A stretch of 16,538 nucleotides of DNA from Acidobacteriota bacterium (GTDB lineage: Bacteria; Acidobacteriota; Thermoanaerobaculia; Multivoradales; SZUA-115), in assembly GCA_003231035.1 (NCBI GenBank), contig QIHU01000285.1, positions 1-16,538 on the forward strand, written 5' to 3'. The notes under the pieces are model-generated. The model searched no databases and was not told where the DNA came from. It saw only the letters and a list, made by a program, of their open reading frames with translations. Below are positions 6,827-15,190 of the stretch, piece by piece; position 1 is the stretch's first letter, and each line of letters begins with the position of its first letter. Made by a program: the position numbers and the translations under genes.

Positions 6827-8347
6827 TCAGCTAACAGTCAGTCTCAAGACCACGAAGGTGGCATCATCGGGGAGCGCCACGCCGCCGTTCCAGCTCTTGA
6901 TCGTTCCTAGGAGGCTAGCGACGATGGCTCGGGCCGACTTGTCGCCGCAGTCTTGGAAGGCGGCTTCGGCGCGCGGGTAGCCCAGCAACTCGCCCTCTGC
7001 GTTGGGGAGTTCGGGAAAGCCATCGCTCATCAATAGCACCGCATCGCCAGCTTCTAGCTGCAGGGTCCGCAGGTCATAGGGGCGGCCGGCGATCCCTCCC
7101 AAGGGCATCCCTTCCATCGCCACCTCCTCGACCCGCGAAGTCGCCGCGCGGTAAATCAAGACGGGAGGCATGGCGGCCGAGGAGAGTTGCAAGGTTCGCC
7201 CCCGCAGCCGCGCGAGGCACAGCGCCATCATGACCCGCCCTAGCTCCATCCCACGGACCGTGGCCGCTGCCTGGTCGAGGAACTGGGTCAGCGGCAAGCT
7301 ACCGCCTTGGGCGATGAACAGGCTCTTGAGTACGGTGACCATCCGGCCGGCGACCGCTCCATGGCCAGTGGCGTCGCCGACCACGGCGGTCAGCGAGCCG
7401 TCTGAGGCGAGGTGGAAGTCATAGTAGTCGCCGCCGACCTCGGTCGCTGTGCGCATGGCTACCGCGACCTCCAGACCCTCGCGCTTGGGCAGGGTTCGGG
7501 GTAAGAGCGAGAGCTGGAAGCGCCGCGCCTCTTCGAGTTCTCGATTCTGACGGTCGTTCTCCGCTTGAAGAACTCGCTTGTCTACCTCGTGCTCGCGCCG
7601 CTCGCCCTCTTGCGCCAACAACAGGCGCTGATTCCCTTCCAAGTCGCCAGCCATCCGGTTGAAGGCGCGGGCCAATCGGCCCAACTCACTCGACGAACGA
7701 AGCCGCACCTGCGCGGTCAAATCGCCCTGGGCTAGCCGTTCGGCGCTCAAGGTCAACTCATCGAGGCTGCGGGTGAGCCGCCGGAGCATCGGTAGCATGG
7801 CCAGGATCGACAGGCCGATCAGAGTGATGCCGATGGCCAGGTTACGGCCTGCCTTGGCTCGCAGTCGGGCCCGTGGCCGCGCCACCGAGCGAGCGATCAC
7901 AAAGCGCGGGTTGGTCGCTTCGCTACCCTTCACCACCCAACCACGCAGCGCGGCCTCGACGTCCGGCGAAGGGCTGGAAACCAAGGCTTCCTCAATCGGC
8001 AGGCCGGCGAGACGGTCGCCATCCTCCGCTTTGGCAAAGTGCAACTCACCGCGGCGATCGATGGCGAAGGCTATCTCTCCTCGGCTCGCCGACCACTCAC
8101 CGAGAACATCTTGAATCCGCTCCGTCTCGATCACTGCCGCAGGCAAGGTCGATTCAGCGCTGGCGGGATCCCGCGCGCGCGCAACAGCCATCCGTGCACT
8201 GAGTTCCTCAACCCGCCCCTGACTCTCCACCCGCGCCTCTCGGTTGAAGCTGGCCAGTTCCGCGAGATAGGAATAGAGAACCGCGGCACTGAGGGGCAAT
8301 GCCGCCAGTGCCAGAAAAAACAGAATCAGTTGAGTTCGTAGCTTCAT
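6827..8347 (-). CDS. Membrane-bound sensor with HAMP domain and SpoIIE/RsbU-type PP2C phosphatase
   Basis: The protein has 506 residues. The first transmembrane helix is at about 7-27, followed by a periplasmic domain of about 140 residues with no recognised fold. The second helix is at about 169-187, then a HAMP linker (about 187-240) and a charged coiled coil (about 240-280). A PP2C-like phosphatase domain runs from about 290 to the end. Metal-binding motifs are intact: EVGGDYYDF (303-311), GDATGHG (324-330), SDGFPE (441-446) and DDATFVVLR (494-502). Family knowledge: such proteins dephosphorylate an anti-sigma-factor antagonist in partner-switching pathways, here presumably gated by an envelope signal. 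No anti-sigma or antagonist gene lies nearby, so its targets are elsewhere. The ATG has AGGAG nine bases upstream. It lies 82 bases after the transporter gene in the same direction, so cotranscription is possible. Confidence 0.93.
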   Translation of the reverse strand: MKLRTQLILFFLALAALPLSAAVLYSYLAELASFNREARVESQGRVEELSARMAVARARDPASAESTLPAAVIETERIQDVLGEWSASRGEIAFAIDRRGELHFAKAEDGDRLAGLPIEEALVSSPSPDVEAALRGWVVKGSEATNPRFVIARSVARPRARLRAKAGRNLAIGITLIGLSILAMLPMLRRLTRSLDELTLSAERLAQGDLTAQVRLRSSSELGRLARAFNRMAGDLEGNQRLLLAQEGERREHEVDKRVLQAENDRQNRELEEARRFQLSLLPRTLPKREGLEVAVAMRTATEVGGDYYDFHLASDGSLTAVVGDATGHGAVAGRMVTVLKSLFIAQGGSLPLTQFLDQAAATVRGMELGRVMMALCLARLRGRTLQLSSAAMPPVLIYRAATSRVEEVAMEGMPLGGIAGRPYDLRTLQLEAGDAVLLMSDGFPELPNAEGELLGYPRAEAAFQDCGDKSARAIVASLLGTIKSWNGGVALPDDATFVVLRLTVS

Positions 8348-8429
8348 GCGAGGGGACTCCTAACCAATACCTACGAATCCGCTAGCCCAGAGTTGAGCCC
8401 ACGAAGCGAAGCCATGGCAGCGATCACCC

Positions 8430-9329
8430 TTAGCCGCCATCGCGCGCCTCGACCAGAGTGCCCATCAACGATAGCGAGCCGATGCCACCGAGAACCAAAA
8501 CGACCCCGATCCATTGCGTCACGGCCAGCGCCTCCGAGAAGATCAACAGGGCCCACAGGACTGTCAGCGCTGGCTGCATCAACAACAGGACTGAGGTTTC
8601 GATGGCGGGCAGGCGGGGCAAGGCCATGGCCAGAAAGAGCCAGCCGAGAACCTGCGAACCCAGAGCCAAGGCAATCAGCCAGCCGTGTTGCGGCCAGGTT
8701 GGAATCAAGCTCAACCCAGGATCCACCGCCAGACCGATCAGCAAAGAAACGAGAGCCGCCCCCACGGTAGCGTCGAGTAAGGGGCCCGCTGGCGGCGTCG
8801 ACTCCCGCCCAGCGCGGCGAAAACCGAGTAAGAAAATAGTGTAGGTGATTCCGGTCAAGACCCCGAAGAGCGTTCCCAGAACGGGGTCGGAGCCATAGGC
8901 GTGCGCCGCCCCCACTCCAGAAACCAAGGTCACTCCGCCAAAGACCACCGGAACCGCCCAGAATACCGAGCGGGTCGGCTTCTCACCATGGAGCATCCAG
9001 GCGGCAAAGCCGACGAACAGAACCTGAGTGTTTCCCAAGACCGTCGCTAACCCCGCGCCGATGAGATCGATCGAACGGTGCCAGAAATAGAAGTCGATGC
9101 CCAGAAAAACACCGGCCAGCGCCGGCAAGAGCCGGGCACGCCAGCCGCGCTCGTCGCGGCGGCGCACCACCCACCAGATCACCGCCAACACCGGCAAGGC
9201 GTAGCCGGTGCGAAAAACCGCGGCGGTCGAGGGCGAAACATTCGCCAAGCGAACGAAGATGGCGGAAAAAGAGATCGCACAAATCCCCATGATCGCCAGC
9301 CGTCGCGCCCAACGTCGCTCTGCCCTCAT
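8430..9329 (-). CDS. EamA-family (drug/metabolite transporter superfamily) membrane protein
   Basis: A 299-residue integral membrane protein with about ten hydrophobic segments, arranged as two EamA repeats of five helices. Typical features are the first segment with FSAIFVRLANVSPSTAAVFR, the mid-protein VLGNTQVLFVGFAAW (pore-helix region of repeat 1), and LLLMQPALTVLWALLIFSE near the C-terminus, the matching part of repeat 2. Charged loops and the basic N-terminus suit a cytoplasmic N-end. Members export amino acids, metabolites or drugs; the substrate cannot be inferred. The ATG at 9329 is preceded by AGAGG six bases away. It begins 59 bases after nrdB with no strong terminator between, so it may be read from the nrd promoter, though no functional link is evident. 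Confidence 0.9.
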   Translation of the reverse strand: MRAERRWARRLAIMGICAISFSAIFVRLANVSPSTAAVFRTGYALPVLAVIWWVVRRRDERGWRARLLPALAGVFLGIDFYFWHRSIDLIGAGLATVLGNTQVLFVGFAAWMLHGEKPTRSVFWAVPVVFGGVTLVSGVGAAHAYGSDPVLGTLFGVLTGITYTIFLLGFRRAGRESTPPAGPLLDATVGAALVSLLIGLAVDPGLSLIPTWPQHGWLIALALGSQVLGWLFLAMALPRLPAIETSVLLLMQPALTVLWALLIFSEALAVTQWIGVVLVLGGIGSLSLMGTLVEARDGG

Positions 9330-9388
9330 CGCTGCCTCTTCCGCCTCATCGCGCTTCCGTCACCCGGCCGCGGAGGCCCTCCCGGGAA

Positions 9389-10384
9389 TCAATCCCAGGT
9401 GAGGGCGGCAGCGCTCTGATATTCGGTAACCCGGGTCTCGAAAAAGTTCTTTTCCTTGGCCAGATCGGTAGCCTGCGACATCCACGGGAAGGGGTTCTCA
9501 CGATTGTAAACCTTGGGCAAGTCCAACCGCTCAAGACGACGGTCCGCGACATATTCGACATAGTCACTAAAGCGGTCAGCATTGATCCCCAACAAACCTT
9601 CCGGGCAAGCATCGCGCGCATATCGCTGTTCAAGCTCCACCGCCTTCTTAACCAAGTCCACCACATGATCGCAGAACGTTTGCGTCCATACTTCGGGATT
9701 CTCTTTGCGGATCGTCTTGATCAAGTCGCAACCGAAAGCCAAATGTAGGCTTTCGTCACGCATGATGTACTCGAATTGTTCACCGATTCCAACCATCTTG
9801 TTCTGACGCTTGAGAGCCAGCATCATGGCAAATCCGGCGTAGAAGAAAATTCCTTCCATGATGACGTAGTAGCCGATCAGGTCGCACAAGAACTTCTGTA
9901 CATTTTCCGAACCCTCGGTGGTAAAGGTCGGATCGAAAACGGACTTGGTTAATTCGACCACGAAATCGTCCTTCTCTTTGATCGAAGGGATGGTCAGATA
10001 CATGTTGTAGATCTCATCCGGGTCGAGGCCCAACGTGTCACAACAATAAATGAAGGTGTCGGTATGGATCGCCTCTTCAAACCCTTGACGCAGAAGATAT
10101 TGACGCGCCTCCGGGTTGGTCACGTGGTTGTAGACCGCTAGAACAATATTGTTCGCGGTCAAAGATTCCGCGGTTGAAAAGAAGCCAAGGTTCCACAAGA
10201 TCAAGCGCCGTTCCGTCTTACTCAAGACGGAGTCCGATTTCCACTGCTCCACATCCTTCTGCATGGAAACTTCTTCGGGTACCCAATTGTTGTTCACCCC
10301 GGCACGGTAGTACTCCCGCGCCCATGGATAGGTGATGGGAAGGATCTTGTTAGGGTCGGTCTTGGAATTGTTGATAATCGGCAT
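9389..10384 (-). CDS. nrdB: Ribonucleotide reductase small subunit R2, class Ic type (Mn/Fe, radical Tyr replaced by Phe)
   Basis: This 331-residue subunit generates the oxidant for the class I reductase with NrdA. Metal ligands are all visible: Glu73 (STAESL), Glu104 and His107 (EEAIHT), Glu177 (IMEGIFF), Glu211 and His214 (RDESLH). The position four residues after His107, where class Ia proteins have the radical Tyr (E. coli Tyr122), is Phe111. The first ligand is Glu rather than the E. coli Asp84. These features match the Chlamydia trachomatis class Ic protein, whose residues Glu89, Glu120, His123, Phe127, Tyr129, Glu193, Glu227, His230 and Tyr338 (from memory) map here with a constant offset of 16 (Tyr113 and Tyr322 included). 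The protein therefore probably uses a Mn(IV)/Fe(III) centre. The ATG has GAGGA five bases upstream; the gene follows nrdA after 62 bases. Confidence 0.96.
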   Translation of the reverse strand: MPIINNSKTDPNKILPITYPWAREYYRAGVNNNWVPEEVSMQKDVEQWKSDSVLSKTERRLILWNLGFFSTAESLTANNIVLAVYNHVTNPEARQYLLRQGFEEAIHTDTFIYCCDTLGLDPDEIYNMYLTIPSIKEKDDFVVELTKSVFDPTFTTEGSENVQKFLCDLIGYYVIMEGIFFYAGFAMMLALKRQNKMVGIGEQFEYIMRDESLHLAFGCDLIKTIRKENPEVWTQTFCDHVVDLVKKAVELEQRYARDACPEGLLGINADRFSDYVEYVADRRLERLDLPKVYNRENPFPWMSQATDLAKEKNFFETRVTEYQSAAALTWD

Positions 10385-10446
10385 ACCGTCCTCTTCTAAC
10401 CAAATAATCGGATTTGAAACCGCGCCCTAACGGAACACTAAACAGG

Positions 10447-13218
10447 CTATTGGCAAGCTTCACATTCGGGATCGTCGATGCGGCAGAGTTGCGCCGAGGT
10501 GGCGATCACAACTTCCTCATTTTCGGCCGCTACCGGCTCCTTCTCGCGTGTCTGCGTGTAGCCGTACTTGGAAGCATCCAAGGTTGATTTTTCAACTTGC
10601 GAGGCCGCGAGGGTGCGAAGGTAATAGGTGGTCTTCAGCCCCATCTTCCAGGCGCTGAGGTAGATCTCTCCTAGTTTCTTGCCCGAGGCGCCCTTCATAA
10701 AGACGTTGTGCGACTGACTCTGATCGATCCACTTGGCCCGCGCGGCAGTCATCTTCAGACACCAGATTGGGTCGATATCAAAGGCCTCTTTGTACTTCTC
10801 CTTGAGCTCATCCGGGATAGTGTCAATCTGAGACACATTCCCGTCACGGAACTTGAGCATCTCAAGCATCGAGTCACCCCACAACCCTAGAGCCTTGAGA
10901 TCTTCCACAAGATAGCTGTTGACCACCGTGAATTCGCCACTGATGTTGGCCTTGACATAAATATTCTTGTAGATCGGCTCGATGCACGGGTAGCAACCGC
11001 TGATATTGGAAATGGTCGCGGTGGGCGCGATGGCCATGGTGTTGGAGTTGCGCATTCCGAACTGCCGGATCGAGTCGCGAACCGGCGCCCAGTCCAACCG
11101 TTGGCGGCGGGAGACTTCCACCGGCACACCACGCTCTTTCTCCAGCAGGTCAACGGTATCCAGAGGTAACAAACCTCGGTCCCACTTGGACCCGGCGAAG
11201 GACGAGTATGCTCCGCGTTTTTCGGCCAACTGGGAGCTAGCGAGAATCGCATTGTAGGAGATCAACTCCATGGTGGAGTCCGCCAGCTCCAGCGCTTGAG
11301 GCGAATCGAAGGCGTGACCGATCTTGAACAGCGCATCCTGGAACCCCATGACTCCAAGGCCGATCGGCCGATGCTTCAGATTCGAGTTGCGAGCCTCGTC
11401 GGTGGGATAGAAGTTAATATCGATCACGTTGTCAAGCATTCGAATGGCGGTGCGCACGGTGCGTGCCAGCCGCTCTTCGTCGACCTTGCCATCGACCACA
11501 TGACGTCCCAGGTTGACCGAACCCAAATTGCAGACCGCGGTCTCATCGGCCGAAGTGTTGAGGGTGATCTCGGTGCACAGGTTGGAGCTGTGAATCAACC
11601 CCACGTGATCTTGGGGCGAGCGAACGTTGCAAGCATCCTTGAAGGTGATCCACGGATGGCCGGTCTCAAACAGCTGGGTCAACATTTTGCGCCACAGGTC
11701 TCGGGCCCGGATCTTCTTGAACAACTGCATTTCGCCACGCTCGGCCATCGTTTCGTACTGGCAGTAGCGCTCTTCGAACTGGCGGCCGAAGGTGTGGTGA
11801 AGCTCGGGCGCCTCGTCGGTGGAGAAGAGGGTCCACTCGCCGTCGGCTTGGACCCGTTTCATGAACAGATCCGGGACCCAGTTGGCGGTGTTCATGTCGT
11901 GGGTGCGGCGGCGCTCGTCACCAGTGTTACGGCGCAGATCGAGGAAGTCCTCGATGTCGTAGTGCCAGGTCTCAAGGTAGGCGCAGGTCGCACCGCGGCG
12001 CTTGCCGCTACGGTTGATCGCCATGGTGACGTCGTTGGCGATCTTCAAGAAGGGAATGACTCCCTGGCTATCGACGTTGGTCGATCGGATGTGACTACCG
12101 GTTCCCCGAATGTTGGTCCAGTCGTTACCGATACCACCCGACCACTTGGAGAGCTGAGCGTTGTCCGCCAGACACTTGAAGATGTGTTGGAGATCGTCGT
12201 CGATGGTCGTCAGGTAACAGGACGACAGCTGCGGATGCGAGGTGCCGGCATGGAAGAGGGTCGGGGTTGAGGAAACGTAGAGCAGCTGGGAGAAGAGATC
12301 GTAAAACTCCAACGCCCTCTCGTTGGGTGCCTCTTCTTCGATCGACAACCCCATGGCGACCCGCATCCAGAAGCCCTGAGGCAGTTCCAAGCAGCGGTCC
12401 TCTTTACGCAGGAAGTAGCGGTCGTACAGGGTCTGAATCCCTAGGTACTGAAAGAGATCATCGCGTTCCGGCTTGAGGCTGGCCGCCATCAAGTTGAGAT
12501 CGAACCGCTGCATGCGCGAGTCGAGCAGGCCGGTGGCGATGCCGTTGCGGATCTGACCTCGGAAGGACGAGCGGTAGAGACCGTCGCGTTCGTCCGGCGT
12601 GGTCGAGCGGCCGAGCACGTCTTTGTAGACCCGTTGCAGGAGGAGCCCGGCGGCCACGAAGCTGTAGGCCGGCTCGCGTTCGATGAAGGCGGTGGTGGCG
12701 AGAACTAGGGCTTTCTCGATCTGCGCGGCCGGAATGCCGTCATAGACGTTGTGGATCACCTCACGCAGAATGCGCCCGACATCGATCTCACTCAGGCGAC
12801 TGCCCGCCGCCAATTGGATGCTGCGCTCGATCTTCTTGACGCTGAACAGCACCGTGCGGCCATCGCGCTTGATCGCCGTCAGTTTGCCTAGGCGCGCATC
12901 TTCAACCGCACGCTTCTTGGCCTGCTCGCGCACTTTCTGCCGTTCGGCGCGATAGAGGATGTAGGCCTTGGCCACTTCGTAGTAACCGCCGACCACCAAG
13001 TGCTTCTCGACAATGTCTTGGATGTTCTCGACATTGGGGAAGAACTCGCTAAAGCGGCCATCGATATCGGCCAGGATGTGGTCGACGACCTGGTCCACCT
13101 CGGCGGGAGTCATCGCAATCCCGGTGGCCTCCACGGTGCTTAAAATGGCGGAGCGAATGCGCTCCGCGTCAAAGTTGACGATCTCGCCGGTACGCTTCAC
13201 AACCCGATTGGCCAGCAT
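10447..13218 (-). CDS. nrdA: Ribonucleotide reductase large (catalytic) subunit with two ATP-cones
   Basis: The catalytic subunit reduces ribonucleoside diphosphates to deoxy forms. At 923 residues it is longer than E. coli NrdA (about 760) because two ATP-cone regulatory domains precede the barrel: residues 1-93 (starting MLANRVVKRTGEIVNFD) and about 113-203. Catalytic residues are in place: Cys334 (LSSCYL) and Cys563 (AVCNLGS) as the redox pair; Asn546, Cys548 and Glu550 in SSNLCTE at the radical site; Tyr865/Tyr866 in TTYYLRT for radical transfer; and a C-terminal cysteine tail (CRIDDPECEACQ) for re-reduction. The tail has three cysteines rather than two. I prefer the ATG at 13218, which has GGGGAGG four bases upstream and lies at the start of the cone, over an in-frame start 63 bases earlier. 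It forms an operon with nrdB. Regulation by dATP/ATP through the cones and by NrdR upstream is likely. Confidence 0.97.
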   Translation of the reverse strand: MLANRVVKRTGEIVNFDAERIRSAILSTVEATGIAMTPAEVDQVVDHILADIDGRFSEFFPNVENIQDIVEKHLVVGGYYEVAKAYILYRAERQKVREQAKKRAVEDARLGKLTAIKRDGRTVLFSVKKIERSIQLAAGSRLSEIDVGRILREVIHNVYDGIPAAQIEKALVLATTAFIEREPAYSFVAAGLLLQRVYKDVLGRSTTPDERDGLYRSSFRGQIRNGIATGLLDSRMQRFDLNLMAASLKPERDDLFQYLGIQTLYDRYFLRKEDRCLELPQGFWMRVAMGLSIEEEAPNERALEFYDLFSQLLYVSSTPTLFHAGTSHPQLSSCYLTTIDDDLQHIFKCLADNAQLSKWSGGIGNDWTNIRGTGSHIRSTNVDSQGVIPFLKIANDVTMAINRSGKRRGATCAYLETWHYDIEDFLDLRRNTGDERRRTHDMNTANWVPDLFMKRVQADGEWTLFSTDEAPELHHTFGRQFEERYCQYETMAERGEMQLFKKIRARDLWRKMLTQLFETGHPWITFKDACNVRSPQDHVGLIHSSNLCTEITLNTSADETAVCNLGSVNLGRHVVDGKVDEERLARTVRTAIRMLDNVIDINFYPTDEARNSNLKHRPIGLGVMGFQDALFKIGHAFDSPQALELADSTMELISYNAILASSQLAEKRGAYSSFAGSKWDRGLLPLDTVDLLEKERGVPVEVSRRQRLDWAPVRDSIRQFGMRNSNTMAIAPTATISNISGCYPCIEPIYKNIYVKANISGEFTVVNSYLVEDLKALGLWGDSMLEMLKFRDGNVSQIDTIPDELKEKYKEAFDIDPIWCLKMTAARAKWIDQSQSHNVFMKGASGKKLGEIYLSAWKMGLKTTYYLRTLAASQVEKSTLDASKYGYTQTREKEPVAAENEEVVIATSAQLCRIDDPECEACQ

Positions 13219-13343
13219 CGAACCTCCCCAAGACGATCCAAATTGAGTTAGGACGGGGACCCTTTCAAGCCTCGACAGCACCGGATTTCCATCATCGAGA
13301 CACAGCTCGACCTAGCTACCCAGCGGCTTCGAAAGGTGACCCC

Positions 13344-13359
13344 CGGTCCTCTTGGACCG
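13344..13359 (-). other. Short hairpin in the putative nrdA leader
   Basis: A perfect six-base inverted repeat (CGGTCC and GGACCG) closes a four-base loop about 125 bases before the nrdA start. If transcription starts near 13440 it would form in a 5' leader of about 220 bases. No riboswitch consensus, such as a B12 box, was seen around it, so its role is unknown. Confidence 0.3.
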
Positions 13360-13446
13360 ACCTCGTCGATGCCTAATTTTTGCCCCACCCACGCAACTCT
13401 CAGCTCTTCGAACGCGACGAAGAACCCAGTGCGAGCGGTTTTGCGT

Positions 13447-13476
13447 AAGCTACAAGCGGTAGGGGCATGGCGTCAA
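13447..13476 (-). promoter_or_regulatory. Possible nrdA promoter
   Basis: On the minus strand, TTGACG (13476-13471) is a good -35 match. TAGCTT (13452-13447) is a weak -10, 18 bases further. The -10 is touched by one NrdR-like box and the -35 is flanked by the other, the arrangement expected for repression. Transcription would begin near 13440, some 220 bases before the nrdA ATG. Confidence 0.35.
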
Positions 13477-13496
13477 GGGGCCACAAGATATTGGGC
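13450..13496 (-). promoter_or_regulatory. Tandem NrdR-box-like operators
   Basis: The site at 13481-13496 reads ccaCAAGATATTGggc and matches nine of ten positions of the NrdR core CwAtATaTwG. A second, weaker site at 13450-13465 (ctaCAAGCGGTAGggg) keeps the outer C-A-A and T-A-G of the core, six of ten positions. Their cores begin 31 bases apart (13453 and 13484), the phased spacing known for paired NrdR boxes. Both lie upstream of nrdA and overlap or border the candidate promoter. NrdR is a zinc-ribbon/ATP-cone repressor of reductase genes; its gene is not in this window. Confidence 0.45.
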
Positions 13497-13610
13497 CTCT
13501 GGACGGCGATCTTGCGGCCCTCCGCGCACTGACAAGGACCACCGGCGGGGTATTTTCGACCTCTAGCAGTCCATCATATCGAGCAGGGGACAACGCAGAG
13601 TCTTGGTCAC

Positions 13611-13656
13611 AGACCCGCTCGGAGCCGGGACGAGGTTCCCCACGGGCAGCGGGTCT
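13611..13656 (-). repeat. Inverted repeat at the stop codon of the propeller gene
   Basis: AGACCCGCT (13611-13619) pairs with AGCGGGTCT (13648-13656), nine bases with a 28-base loop that can itself fold through GGGA/TCCC. It overlaps the TAG of the secreted propeller gene and could stabilise or end that transcript. No T-run follows on the minus strand, so it is not a classical intrinsic terminator. Confidence 0.35.
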
Positions 13657-15118
13657 ACCCTTCGCAGTTCTCGTAGACCTCTCCATTACGACAGCGGTCC
13701 TGGTCACCGGGGCCACCATCGAGATGGTCAAAGCCGCGATTGCCGTTGAGGAAGTCACGGCCACGGCCGCCGAGTAGGCAATCGTCGCCCTGGCGACCCC
13801 GGGCACTGTCATCGCCATCGAAGAGGACGATCAGATCGTCGCCAGGGCCGCCGGTCAGCTCGTCAATGCCGTCCGTACCGAGGAGAACTTGGTCGAAGTC
13901 CCCGATCGGCCGATTGCAAAACCGAGTCGCCGGGGCCAGCAGGTGCACGCTCGGGGTAGCGATGACGTTCACATCCGTCGCCGGAGCACCGATCACCAGA
14001 AGCTCGCCCCGGGCGCTGAGGGCGCGGCCAAATTCCGCCCCAGTGGTGGCCTCCAGCGGGGTAATCGTGCGCTTCAGGGTGCCCGCGCGATCGAAGAGAT
14101 AGACCGCGCCCGCCGCCGCCGCCGGAGCTCCGACGGCAATCCAGTTTCCAGCTTGCGCGAGACCGCGCCCGAACCCTCTCGTGGTGGGTCCACGGTAGCT
14201 GGCCACCGATTTTCCCTTGCGGTCAAGACGCCAGACCTCACCCTCGCCATTGGCTAGAGCACCGACCAGCACCTCGCCATCCCCGACCGCCGCTAGGTAG
14301 AGTTCCGTGGCCTCGGCGAAGAGGATCCTCGCCAGAAGTGTCCCATCGGCCGCGAATCGGTAGACCACGCCACCGGGAGCGGGAAAGGAGAGCCCCGTGG
14401 TCCACAGGTCGCCGTGCGGAGTCACCGCGAGCGAGGTGGCGAAGATGGGAAAGGCGGCCGCGTCTGGATTGAGGATCTCCGAGGCGACCTCGAACCCCGA
14501 CAGATCAAAGCGATAGACGGCGCCTGGCGAGCCGACCGCCGCCACCACCAACTCGTCGTCCACGGTCAAGACCAGTTCGCGACCGAAGAACCCCGAGCTG
14601 CCAGGATTCTCGATCGGCGGCGCCAGGAGTTGACCGGCGAGGTCGTACAGATAGACCACCCCGGAATCGATGAAGGTCCGATCGGCGTGCGAGGCCCCCA
14701 CCGCCAAGGCACCTTCGCCGATGGCCAGTGCATTGCCGAACAGAGCGCCGATCTCGAGTGTCGGGTTCTCAAGCGTGAAGAGATAGTCGCCCTCGGCGCT
14801 GGTGACCTCCACCGCCCCCGCTCGTCGATAGCCGGCGAGGGTACGCCAGGGCGCTCCCATCGCCATGTGGGTCGAGTTCAGGGCCGCGGTCAGCCCGAGC
14901 AGGCCATCCCCGCCCGTCGGTGAGAAAACCTCAATCGGTTCTAGGTAGATGGGCTCAACCGGCGGGCTTGACTGGCCAGCGAGACTCGGAACCAAGAGGA
15001 TTACAACCGCCAGCGACGCCAGAATCGCCCGACCCCAAACAGAAGAGTAGAAGGCGGACCTCGTCCAAGGCGTAGGTTTCCGGTCCGAGTTAGAACAACG
15101 CAAATCACAACAGCACAT
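13655..15118 (-). CDS. Secreted FG-GAP-like beta-propeller protein with a calcium-binding (RTX-like) C-terminal tail
   Basis: The protein has 487 residues. A long signal peptide has its hydrophobic core at about 32-46 (AILASLAVVILLVPS). From about 65 to 400 there are repeated units with FG or FGR before a short helix, strands ending in AVGAP or AVGAS, and GAVYLFD or GVVYLYD strands: the pattern of FG-GAP/integrin-like propeller blades. Residues about 414-475 form a Gly/Asp-rich stretch of imperfect GGxGxDxxx nonapeptides (GGPGDDLIV, GGRGRDFLN), as in RTX calcium-binding repeats. It ends in a cysteine-containing cap (DRCRNGEVYENCEG). The start is the ATG at 15118 with AAAGGGG seven bases upstream; an in-frame GTG 72 bases earlier lacks a good site. 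Four cysteines in the first eight residues are unusual ahead of a signal peptide. The likely location is periplasmic, outer-surface or extracellular; adhesion or calcium binding is inference. Confidence 0.85.
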   Translation of the reverse strand: MCCCDLRCSNSDRKPTPWTRSAFYSSVWGRAILASLAVVILLVPSLAGQSSPPVEPIYLEPIEVFSPTGGDGLLGLTAALNSTHMAMGAPWRTLAGYRRAGAVEVTSAEGDYLFTLENPTLEIGALFGNALAIGEGALAVGASHADRTFIDSGVVYLYDLAGQLLAPPIENPGSSGFFGRELVLTVDDELVVAAVGSPGAVYRFDLSGFEVASEILNPDAAAFPIFATSLAVTPHGDLWTTGLSFPAPGGVVYRFAADGTLLARILFAEATELYLAAVGDGEVLVGALANGEGEVWRLDRKGKSVASYRGPTTRGFGRGLAQAGNWIAVGAPAAAAGAVYLFDRAGTLKRTITPLEATTGAEFGRALSARGELLVIGAPATDVNVIATPSVHLLAPATRFCNRPIGDFDQVLLGTDGIDELTGGPGDDLIVLFDGDDSARGRQGDDCLLGGRGRDFLNGNRGFDHLDGGPGDQDRCRNGEVYENCEG

Positions 15119-15190
15119 GACGGCACCCCTTTGCACAAACGAGATTGGCCCTCTTCCTGAGGTCTCTCGACAATGCGCTGGCGACGCCAC

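Noticed and set aside
9389..10384. Class Ia NrdB assignment
   Set aside because: The radical-site residue is Phe111 and the first ligand is Glu73, as in class Ic, not Tyr and Asp.
11296..12270. Long plus-strand open frame antisense to nrdA
   Set aside because: It lies wholly within the well-supported nrdA gene, has no recognisable domains, and is typical of antisense frames in GC-rich coding DNA.
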